DNA of 6,244 nucleotides, taken from NCBI GenBank assembly GCA_964604825.1, contig CAZSAL010000082.1:1-6244 (forward strand), read 5' to 3'. The notes beneath the pieces were generated by a model that worked only from the letters and a program-made list of their open reading frames with translations, did not search any database and was not told the DNA's origin. Shown piece after piece: positions 1 through 5,040 of this stretch. Position 1 is the first letter of the stretch; each line of letters starts with the position of its first letter. The DNA comes from CAZSAL01 sp964604825 (GTDB lineage Bacteria; Elusimicrobiota; Elusimicrobia; 2-01-FULL-59-12). The position numbers and the translations under genes were made by a program.

Positions 1-598
1 GTTGACGGGATTTATAGGCCCGGGACGCCATGACTTGAATCGCTGCCTTTTCTCGGTTGACTGTTTTGTTCCCAGTCTTCGGGCGACCTACACCGCCATG
101 CTGGGCGGAAACAATGGGGCCACGTTTATCGCGCGCACGATTCCGCCGATCTGCGGTACCATCGTGCAAGATCTCGCGGGCACGGTCCAGGGGGATTGGT
201 TTTTCCCCGGAGCGCCCTATCCACCGGACGACCCGCACCTGGCTCTGATCCACCATAACATCTCGCCCTCAACCGCGACTTTTTCTGTCGGAAGCTCAAT
301 CCCGGGGTTCAGCGGGGGTCATGATTTCTCCCCCGTGACGACCGCGGATGGCACACGCATTAACTATGACTGGCCCTTGGTGAACGACACGCAAATCTAC
401 TGCTACGACACGCTTCTGATTGATCTTCAAAACGGTGCAGGTGGCCCGGACCCGACTTTGGCGGGAGACATCGTGCTTCTGCAGATGACCGATTCCCAGC
501 TGGACACCCTGAAGATCGAGCTGCAGCCTTCCAAAACGACGTGCGCCGCCTCCGTTCCCTGGGCCTTCACCGGAGCCGCCGTCACCTTCCAGCGCTGA
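1..598 (+). CDS. Unrecognised protein, C-terminal part (5' end outside window)
   Basis: The frame is open from the left edge to a TGA stop at 596-598, giving at least 198 residues. The TTG at position 2 is only the first codon that could serve as a start; with a single base upstream of it, the gene is best treated as 5'-truncated. I do not recognise the family. The visible part is rich in Gly, Pro and aromatic residues and has five Cys. It contains a WFFPGAPYPPDDPHLALIHH stretch followed by a Ser/Thr-rich segment (STATFSVGSS), and ends in a predicted beta-rich tail (LKIELQP ... AVTFQR). There is no membrane segment or catalytic motif. The composition suggests a compact beta-rich domain, possibly extracytoplasmic, but the missing N-terminus prevents a check for a signal peptide. 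The next gene starts about 120 nt downstream, so operon membership is uncertain. I am confident that it is coding and cannot assign a function. Confidence 0.7.
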   Translation, partial: LTGFIGPGRHDLNRCLFSVDCFVPSLRATYTAMLGGNNGATFIARTIPPICGTIVQDLAGTVQGDWFFPGAPYPPDDPHLALIHHNISPSTATFSVGSSIPGFSGGHDFSPVTTADGTRINYDWPLVNDTQIYCYDTLLIDLQNGAGGPDPTLAGDIVLLQMTDSQLDTLKIELQPSKTTCAASVPWAFTGAAVTFQR

Positions 599-670
599 AC
601 AACCGCGCCGCCTTATCCGCAGGCACATAGGCGCCAACCCAAAGGGAACTATCCTGATCGCTAACCGTTT

Positions 671-684
671 CTGCTCATGAGCAG
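671..684. promoter_or_regulatory. 14-bp perfect palindrome upstream of the SDR gene, possible operator
   Basis: CTGCTCATGAGCAG is a perfect dyad with no spacer, ending 33 nt before the SDR start at 718 and 18 nt before its Shine-Dalgarno. It has no T-run after it, so it does not look like a terminator of the upstream gene. A gapless dyad in the leader or promoter zone fits a site for a dimeric repressor. That role is inference: no -35/-10 pair is convincing nearby, and no second copy exists in the window. Confidence 0.3.
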
Positions 685-702
685 CAGGGTGTCTAAATCA
701 TG

Positions 703-710
703 AAGGAGGT
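703..710 (+). promoter_or_regulatory. Strong Shine-Dalgarno that fixes the SDR start at 718
   Basis: AAGGAGGT lies 7 nt before ATG 718, a near-ideal anti-SD match and spacing. An in-frame ATG at 700 lies just upstream of this site, and using it would make the ribosome-binding site itself coding (MKEVVI...). The ATG at 700 has no purine-rich match in front of it, so 718 is preferred. Confidence 0.85.
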
Positions 711-717
711 CGTCATC

Positions 718-1632
718 ATGTCCAGCGAATTAATCGTCGTCACAGGAGCCAGCGGCAATATCGGTAAAAAGATTTCGAGAATTGTTCTGTCCCGGAAGAA
801 GAATATCCGGGTGGTGGGGCGTAGCGCCGAAAAGCTGAAAAGCCTGGTTCAGGAGGGCGCCGAAGCCTTTATCGGGTCTCTGGAAAATCCAGGTGAGATG
901 GCGCAGGCCTTTAAAGGGGCGAGCGCCGTCTTTACAATGATCCCTCCCAATTACGCGTCGCCCGACTTTCGCGCTTACCAGAACCGGATCAGCGAAATCC
1001 TCACCCAGGCAATCCAGGGATCCGGGGTCAAGTATGTGGTGAATTTGAGCAGCATCGGCGCCCATCGGCCGGATCGCCTCGGACCGATCAGCGGACTTTA
1101 CGATCATGAACAGCGCCTCAGCAAACTCCTCGGTGTGAACCTCCTGCATCTGCGCCCGGCCTATTTTATGGAAAATCAATTAACCAGCCTGAACTTGATC
1201 CGGCAGATGGGTGTGAACGGGTCAGCCTTTCGCGGAGATATGGCCATTCCGATGATTGCCACGGCCGATATCGCGCGCGTGGCGGCCGAAGCCCTCCTTC
1301 AGCGCGGCTTTCAGGGCCAGTCCGTCCAGGAACTCCTTGGCCCGCGCGATCTATCCCTTCAGGAAGCAACCACGATCTTGGGTCGGGCGATCGGAAAGCC
1401 GGACCTCAAGTATGTGCAGTTTTCCTACGAGGACACGCAAAAGGCGCTGGTCGGCATGGGATTTTCTGCGGATATGGCCCGGTTGTTTATCGAAATGTCC
1501 CGCGGCTCCAATAAGGGGTTGATGAAACCGACGCAGGGCCGCACCGCCAAAACAACGACGCCGACGCCCTTTGAAGAATTCGTGAAGGTCCTGGCGGACG
1601 CTTACAACGCGGCCTCGGTTGCCGTGCATTAG
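718..1632 (+). CDS. NmrA-like atypical short-chain dehydrogenase/reductase (NAD(P)-binding)
   Basis: The 304-residue product is a cytosolic Rossmann-fold protein of the NmrA/atypical SDR group, close to the usual length of about 290-310. It opens with a beta strand and the dinucleotide-binding turn TGASGNIG (G10, G13, G16). The second strand ends in VVGRS with R35, a position that in this fold commonly favours NADP(H). Further landmarks are the MIPP loop (74-77), VVNLSSIGAH (107-116), DHEQRL (129-134) and LRPAYFMEN (145-153), all typical of NmrA-like proteins. The classical YxxxK catalytic pair is absent, as expected for this branch, where members act as quinone or isoflavone-type reductases or as redox sensors. 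The C-terminal half carries the substrate-side region and ends with a TPTPFEEFV helix. The substrate cannot be told. The gene stands alone, convergent with the S9 peptidase gene, and the strong ribosome site predicts efficient translation. The fold is certain; the enzymatic activity is inferred. Confidence 0.9.
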   Translation: MSSELIVVTGASGNIGKKISRIVLSRKKNIRVVGRSAEKLKSLVQEGAEAFIGSLENPGEMAQAFKGASAVFTMIPPNYASPDFRAYQNRISEILTQAIQGSGVKYVVNLSSIGAHRPDRLGPISGLYDHEQRLSKLLGVNLLHLRPAYFMENQLTSLNLIRQMGVNGSAFRGDMAIPMIATADIARVAAEALLQRGFQGQSVQELLGPRDLSLQEATTILGRAIGKPDLKYVQFSYEDTQKALVGMGFSADMARLFIEMSRGSNKGLMKPTQGRTAKTTTPTPFEEFVKVLADAYNAASVAVH

Positions 1633-1707
1633 AGATTGTCCTGACCATTTTTTGACCCCCAGATGGTTAGGGGTGCCAGCCTCCCACCTATGTTTTAAGG
1701 AGGATTC

Positions 1708-1749
1708 ATGAGCCGAACAGAGGACCTATTCGGCTCAGAATTACATTGA
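1708..1749 (+). CDS. Possible 13-codon ORF behind a strong ribosome site (leader peptide or transposase remnant)
   Basis: AAGGAGG (1698-1704) lies 3 nt before ATG 1708, which opens MSRTEDLFGSELH and then a TGA stop. The ribosome site is as strong as that of the SDR gene, which is unusual for random sequence. The spacing is tighter than optimal. The ORF lies across a 9-bp inverted repeat, as a translation-coupled leader would, yet nothing in the same direction follows it: the next gene is on the opposite strand. An M-[ST]-x-x-DLF opening is also seen at the start of some transposases (for example ISL3-like ones), so it may be the stub of a lost insertion-sequence gene. This is a low-confidence call. 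Confidence 0.22.
   Translation: MSRTEDLFGSELH
1709..1737. repeat. 9-bp inverted repeat (TGAGCCGAA / TTCGGCTCA) with a competing third arm
   Basis: TGAGCCGAA at 1709-1717 and TTCGGCTCA at 1729-1737 form a perfect 9-bp stem with an 11-nt loop. A third copy, TGAGCCGA at 1753-1760, could pair instead with 1730-1737 as a perfect 8-bp stem, so the two hairpins exclude each other. No T-run follows either one. The arrangement resembles either an attenuator-like switch or the repeated core sites at the end of a mobile element. Confidence 0.6.
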
Positions 1750-1762
1750 TTGTGAGCCGATT

Positions 1763-1788
1763 AGGCCGAACGGTGAGGCCGAACGGTG
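1763..1788. repeat. Two perfect 13-bp tandem copies (AGGCCGAACGGTG)
   Basis: AGGCCGAACGGTG occurs at 1763-1775 and again directly at 1776-1788 with no mismatch. Its CCGAA core is shared with the inverted repeat 46 bp upstream, so the two structures probably have a common origin. The unit length is not a multiple of three turns of DNA and no coding frame crosses it. Slippage duplication or repeated recombinase or regulator sites are both possible. Confidence 0.75.
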
Positions 1789-1897
1789 CCGTTGTTTACA
1801 TTTAACATTTGCGCTCATTGGATTCGGATTATTGTGCCTTTTTGGCAGGGGATTTCCCAACCAATCATTGGTCCTGATGGACGGGCGCATGGGGTAT

Positions 1898-3895
1898 TTA
1901 GCCTTCTTTGGCGGAATGGCCGGGGATATCTTGCGGAGGCTCGGCGCGGCCGCCGAGGTATTTGGCCAAGAACTGCTCGACGCGGGAATAAAAATGCATG
2001 CGGTTTTCCGGCCGCGCGAAACCATGGCCTTCATCCCCGTAGATGATGTACTCGACAGGCTTTTCGTTTTTGCGCATGGCCGCCACAATCTGGTCGCTTT
2101 CCGCCTGTTTAACGCGCGGATCGTTCGCCCCCTGGCCGATCAAGAGGGGCTTGGTGATGCGGTCTACAAAAAACAGGGGCGAGCGCGACTTCATAAACGC
2201 CTCGTCCTTATCCAGGACTCCCAGGCGGCGTGCGAAAGTGGCGCGCATCGGTTCCCAGTAAGGCGGGATGGTCTGAATGAGGGAGATTATATTGCTGGGT
2301 CCCACGATATCAATCCCGCAAGCAAAGAAATTGGGAGTAAACGTGAGTCCGACCAGGGTCGCGTAGCCGCCATAAGAGCCACCCATAATCGCGACGCGCC
2401 GAGGATCCGCCACGCCCTGTATCGAAAGCCAGGTCACCGCATCGATCAGGTCATCGTGCATTTTCCCCGCCCACTCGTGGTTGCCGGCATTTAAAAAGCT
2501 TTTGCCATACCCAGTGGACCCTCGGTAATTCACCTGCAGCACCGCATAACCGCGATTGGCTAACCACTGAACCACCGGATAATAACCCCAATGGTCGCGC
2601 GCCCAGGGACCGCCATGAACGAGGAGGACCGTCGGTAACCCCTCATCCGGCCTTCGGCCACCTTCTCCCGGAGGGAGAAGGCCTACACCTTCCCCAGCTG
2701 TTGGCCCTCTCCCTGCAGGGAGAGGGTAGGGTGAGTGAGGCACTGTTAGGTACCCATGAATCTTTAGCCCATCGCGGGAGGTAAAAGAAATCGGCTTCAT
2801 GGAGGCCAGCGGCAATCCCTCCAGGGCCTTGCGCTGGGAAAAGAGAAACGTCGCTTCTTTGGAGGACCGGTCATAGAGGTAGTAGTACACCGGGCCGTTG
2901 TCGACGACATAGGACACCAGCCATAAACGATCCTTCAGGTCCCCACGGCTCACATGAAGATCGCCATGCCGAACAGAGAAAAGCTTTTCGAAATCAGCGG
3001 CGATAGAAGAATCGAGAATCTGCCAGATCAGTTTGTCTTTATAAAAGGACACGGCCTGAATTTTGCGCGTGAGCGGATGAACAAACGTCCCGGAGACGTC
3101 GTACTCCGGATCTTCGGCGATGACCGCAACCTGACCGGTCGCCACGTCCCAGGCCAGAAGGCGCTCGGCGTTCGACTCAACGCTTGATACGTAGTAAAGT
3201 GTGCCCCCGTCCTCAGAGAAATCGACTGGTCCACCCTGATCATCGGGACTGATCACCAAAATCGTTTTCCAACCCTCACCCCCAGCCCCTCTCCCCAAGG
3301 GAGAGGGTGGCCGCAGGCCGGGTGAGGGTCGCAACCAGATCTCATGCCCACCATCGGGCGTCGCGGCCAGTGCCGCACGAACGTTCAGATCGGCGTCGGT
3401 CGTCCAGCCGATGACATTGCCCGGATTTTCCGTATCCAGCGTGACTTGGCCGTCCCGCAGATCAATCCGGTAAACGTCATGCTTCCTGGGATCGGTTTTA
3501 TTTATTCCGGCCAGAATTTGAAAAGGAACTTTCGGTTCAACCGCAACAACCTGAGCGCGCGCCTGCGGAAAAGGGGTGAGGTCCTGGGTCTTTTTCGAGA
3601 CCACATCGACCAGGTAAAGGTGATAGTTCTCATCGCCGTCGGTGTCCTGGGCATAGATCAGCTTATCCGGCTCGTAGGTCCAGAAATAAGAACGGATTCC
3701 CCGCTTGGGATCCTGAGTGAGCACCTCCTCCTGAGTTTTCCCCATCACTTTCAGCCACACCTGAAGAACGTTTCTGGCATCCGGCGCGATAAAGGTGAGA
3801 TAGCGGCCATCAGGAGATATCTGCGGGCCGATCTTTTCGGGGTTTCCAAAAAGGACGTCTCGCGGGATCAACGGAAGGGTGGATGGATTCGACAC
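1898..3895 (-). CDS. S9-family serine peptidase (prolyl oligopeptidase / acylaminoacyl-peptidase type) with two translated palindromic insertions
   Basis: The product has 665 residues. The N-terminal part (to about residue 380), opening with LIPRDVLFGNPEK and ISPDGRYLTF, is the beta-propeller that gates substrate entry in S9 peptidases. The C-terminal alpha/beta-hydrolase domain starts near 420 and has HGGPWARD (427-434), the nucleophile elbow GGSYGGY with Ser507, GANDPRV with Asp592 and GDEGHGF with His624, so the catalytic triad is complete. Such enzymes cleave short peptides or remove N-terminal dipeptides or acyl-amino acids. No signal peptide is visible, so a cytoplasmic site is inferred. 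Translation starts at GTG 3895: a TAG stop lies in frame only 12 nt upstream, and there is no clear Shine-Dalgarno. Residues 190-208 and about 386-419 are encoded by palindromic repeats and do not fit the family. Without them the length would be about 612, nearer the usual size. The exact substrate is unknown. Confidence 0.95.
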   Translation of the reverse strand: MSNPSTLPLIPRDVLFGNPEKIGPQISPDGRYLTFIAPDARNVLQVWLKVMGKTQEEVLTQDPKRGIRSYFWTYEPDKLIYAQDTDGDENYHLYLVDVVSKKTQDLTPFPQARAQVVAVEPKVPFQILAGINKTDPRKHDVYRIDLRDGQVTLDTENPGNVIGWTTDADLNVRAALAATPDGGHEIWLRPSPGLRPPSPLGRGAGGEGWKTILVISPDDQGGPVDFSEDGGTLYYVSSVESNAERLLAWDVATGQVAVIAEDPEYDVSGTFVHPLTRKIQAVSFYKDKLIWQILDSSIAADFEKLFSVRHGDLHVSRGDLKDRLWLVSYVVDNGPVYYYLYDRSSKEATFLFSQRKALEGLPLASMKPISFTSRDGLKIHGYLTVPHSPYPLPAGRGPTAGEGVGLLPPGEGGRRPDEGLPTVLLVHGGPWARDHWGYYPVVQWLANRGYAVLQVNYRGSTGYGKSFLNAGNHEWAGKMHDDLIDAVTWLSIQGVADPRRVAIMGGSYGGYATLVGLTFTPNFFACGIDIVGPSNIISLIQTIPPYWEPMRATFARRLGVLDKDEAFMKSRSPLFFVDRITKPLLIGQGANDPRVKQAESDQIVAAMRKNEKPVEYIIYGDEGHGFARPENRMHFYSRVEQFLAKYLGGRAEPPQDIPGHSAKEG
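2639..2740 (-). repeat. Two-hairpin palindromic element inserted in frame in the S9 peptidase gene
   Basis: About 100 bp made of two hairpins. The first is a perfect 22-bp palindrome at 2705-2726 (CCCTCTCCCTG and its complement). The second is a perfect 9-bp stem with a 3-nt loop at 2661-2669/2673-2681 (CCTTCTCCC/GGGAGAAGG). Beside the second hairpin is a small GGCC-TTC-GGCC dyad (2649-2659). The outermost ends, CCTCA (2641-2645) and TGAGG (2736-2740), are complementary. Read on the minus strand, its 3' half (hairpin, TGGCCGAAGGCCGGATGAGGG) closely matches the element at 3272-3329. It is read without a stop as residues 386-419 of the peptidase, starting PHSPYPLPAGRG and ending GGRRPDEG, exactly between the propeller and LPTVLLVHGG of the hydrolase domain. 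Confidence 0.9.
3272..3329 (+). repeat. Single-hairpin palindromic element inserted in frame in the S9 peptidase gene
   Basis: A 58-bp element bounded by a perfect 10-bp inverted repeat, ACCCTCACCC (3272-3281) and GGGTGAGGGT (3320-3329). Inside are a perfect 9-bp stem, CCCTCTCCC/GGGAGAGGG (3287-3295/3299-3307, loop CAA), and a small GGCC-GCA-GGCC stem (3309-3319), so the strand can fold as a three-way junction. It belongs to the widely scattered CCCTCACCC...CCCTCTCCC repeat class. Here it lies antisense to the gene and is translated as PSPGLRPPSPLGRGAGGEG (residues 190-208), inserted between two predicted propeller strands (HEIWLR and WKTILVI). Confidence 0.92.
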
Positions 3896-3901
3896 CGGTC
3901 T

Positions 3902-3907
3902 ATTCTA
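3902..3907 (-). promoter_or_regulatory. Possible -10 box for a leaderless S9 peptidase transcript
   Basis: On the minus strand TAGAAT (5 of 6 matches to TATAAT) lies 6 nt before the GTG start at 3895, and no Shine-Dalgarno lies between them. This is the same geometry as the nspC promoter in this window and predicts transcription starting at or next to the GTG. No -35 hexamer at 16-18 nt is evident and the TG of an extended -10 is absent, so confidence is modest. Confidence 0.35.
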
Positions 3908-3930
3908 ACCGCAAAATGAGAGAATATCGC

Positions 3931-5028
3931 ATGTCTTCCATACGATGTGTTTCGCTTCGAATCGGAATCCTTCTGATTTTGTTCTCGGCCGGAGGAGTGC
4001 GTTCTGAAACGGATGCGCCGGCGGATCCCGTGCGAGAGATGCTTCTCGCTCATTTCGAATCGGTGCAGGGAGTCTATCGCGGCCTAGTTAAGAGCCTCGT
4101 CTTGACGCCGGACCTGGGTTTAAGCCGGAAAGAACTGGAGGCAGGCCTTGATTCCTTACAGAACGCCTTGTCTCATTGGAAAATCGAGTTTCATCCGGGC
4201 TATGCCGCCTTTGCCGTTCAATCAGCTTCCCATCTGCTGGTGGTCAATCCGCAAAGCATGCCGAGCATCCTGGAAGAGGACGACGACGTGCTGCTTCACG
4301 AGTCCGTCCATCTCTCAAGCTCTCAAGTTAAACGCCAGCTCTACGGACTCCATTCCGAATTGGTTTTTTATGAATGGCTTCAGGATCATTTGGATGAGGA
4401 AAAGGCATCGCAGGTCGAAGCCAATGTCAACCACACCCTGAGCCCGGACGATATCCTGCGTTTGAAGCTCTGGTCACCCGCCATCAAAACGGACCCCGTG
4501 CCTCTTCGAGCGGCCGCGCAGGCGCTGCGTGCCGGATGGATCTGCGAAACCCAGGCGTATTATGTTCAGATGCTCGCTTTTGACGAGCAATTGAAACAAA
4601 GCGGCGCGACTTCATTGAAACAGACGGCGGATATGCTTCGAAAGACCCTGGCCTCTGAAACAGGACTTCATCCCCCTTCCTCTGGCGAATCGCCGGGTCT
4701 CGTGCCGGAAGACGATATGGCGCTGACTCTCTTTCAAGCGTTTAATCCTCGCCGCGTATCGGAACAATTTCAGGAAGCCGTCTTGTCCTGCGTCCTCATG
4801 GACACCCATAAGGCCCTGCTTTTCAAAATGCTCGCTGAAACAGCCGGGTGGAACCTCTCGAAGGCCAGGAAAGACTCCGCCTATCGCCACCAGCTCTACC
4901 ATTGGGCGCGCCAAACGATTTTGCGCTGGGATACCCTGAAGACAGATTCCACAACCTTGAATGCGGAGGAATTGAAGGAACTTCGCCAGAACGGCCTTGT
5001 GGCTGAAGACGAGAAAAATCAAACGTGA
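3931..5028 (+). CDS. Exported HEXXH protein, putative zinc metallopeptidase of unrecognised family
   Basis: From ATG 3931 the product has 365 residues. An N-terminal signal peptide is clear: R5 and R10, a hydrophobic core IGILLILFSAGG (11-22), and a likely cut after VRS (25), so the protein acts outside the cytoplasm. The centre holds VLLHESVHL with H123-E124-xx-H127, the zinc-binding and catalytic motif of zincin peptidases. Further on, ICETQAYY places E206 in an ExxAY context, a common setting for the third zinc ligand in gluzincin-type proteins. The rest is helical and charged, with no further recognised domain. In-frame ATGs at 3883 and 3916 are possible starts; 3883 would overlap the divergent peptidase gene. 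I chose 3931 because GAGAG lies 7 nt upstream and it gives the most typical signal peptide. The gene ends 12 nt before nspC. Peptidase activity is inferred from the motif only; a non-catalytic role remains possible. Confidence 0.75.
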   Translation: MSSIRCVSLRIGILLILFSAGGVRSETDAPADPVREMLLAHFESVQGVYRGLVKSLVLTPDLGLSRKELEAGLDSLQNALSHWKIEFHPGYAAFAVQSASHLLVVNPQSMPSILEEDDDVLLHESVHLSSSQVKRQLYGLHSELVFYEWLQDHLDEEKASQVEANVNHTLSPDDILRLKLWSPAIKTDPVPLRAAAQALRAGWICETQAYYVQMLAFDEQLKQSGATSLKQTADMLRKTLASETGLHPPSSGESPGLVPEDDMALTLFQAFNPRRVSEQFQEAVLSCVLMDTHKALLFKMLAETAGWNLSKARKDSAYRHQLYHWARQTILRWDTLKTDSTTLNAEELKELRQNGLVAEDEKNQT

Positions 5029-5034
5029 TATAAT
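5026..5034 (+). promoter_or_regulatory. Extended -10 promoter (TGaTATAAT) for leaderless nspC mRNA
   Basis: TGATATAAT is a perfect extended -10 element: TG, one base, then consensus TATAAT at 5029-5034. It begins on the TGA stop codon of the metallopeptidase gene and ends 6 nt before the nspC ATG, so the transcript would begin on or within a base or two of the start codon. No Shine-Dalgarno lies between, and no -35 hexamer is clear, which an extended -10 can tolerate. Confidence 0.7.
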
Positions 5035-5040
5035 TCCGCG

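Larger units (their letters stand above)
1633..1897. other. Intergenic gap between convergent genes, with clustered repeats
   Basis: This 265-nt stretch separates the 3' ends of the SDR gene and the S9 peptidase gene. It holds a weak ACCCC/GGGGT stem (1655-1659/1670-1674), a strong Shine-Dalgarno with a 13-codon ORF, a 9-bp inverted repeat, a further copy of TGAGCCGA and a 13-bp tandem repeat, all described separately. No stem followed by a T-run is visible on either strand, so an intrinsic terminator for either gene is not evident. Positions 1790-1897 are AT-richer and show nothing recognisable. The density of repeats next to an orphan ribosome site suggests a decayed mobile element, but no transposase homology can be shown. 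Confidence 0.5.

Noticed and set aside
730..1179. A 149-codon open frame on the minus strand inside the SDR gene
   Set aside because: The plus strand encodes a complete Rossmann-fold protein with a strong ribosome site; the minus frame is a shadow.
1655..1674. ACCCC/GGGGT stem as a terminator of the SDR gene
   Set aside because: The stem is only 5 bp with a 10-nt loop and no T-run follows it; on the minus strand it is followed by A residues, so it fits neither direction.
1741..2088. A minus-strand frame spanning the peptidase 3' end and the gap
   Set aside because: It overlaps the peptidase C-terminal domain in another frame and has no start signal or recognisable sequence.
1832..2494. A 220-codon open frame on the plus strand
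   Set aside because: It mirrors the catalytic domain of the S9 peptidase on the other strand; the GGSYGGY and GDEGHG motifs show which strand is coding.
2639..3329. The palindromic repeats as a CRISPR array or as transcription terminators
   Set aside because: There are only two elements, far apart, in opposite orientation and without regular spacers, and no T-runs follow the stems; they lie within a translated frame.
1898..3895. S9 peptidase as a pseudogene because of the repeat insertions
   Set aside because: The frame is uninterrupted through both elements and all three catalytic residues and their motifs are present, so the gene looks functional.
3344..3919. A 191-codon open frame on the plus strand
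   Set aside because: It is fully antisense to the conserved S9 propeller region and has no ribosome site or family motif.
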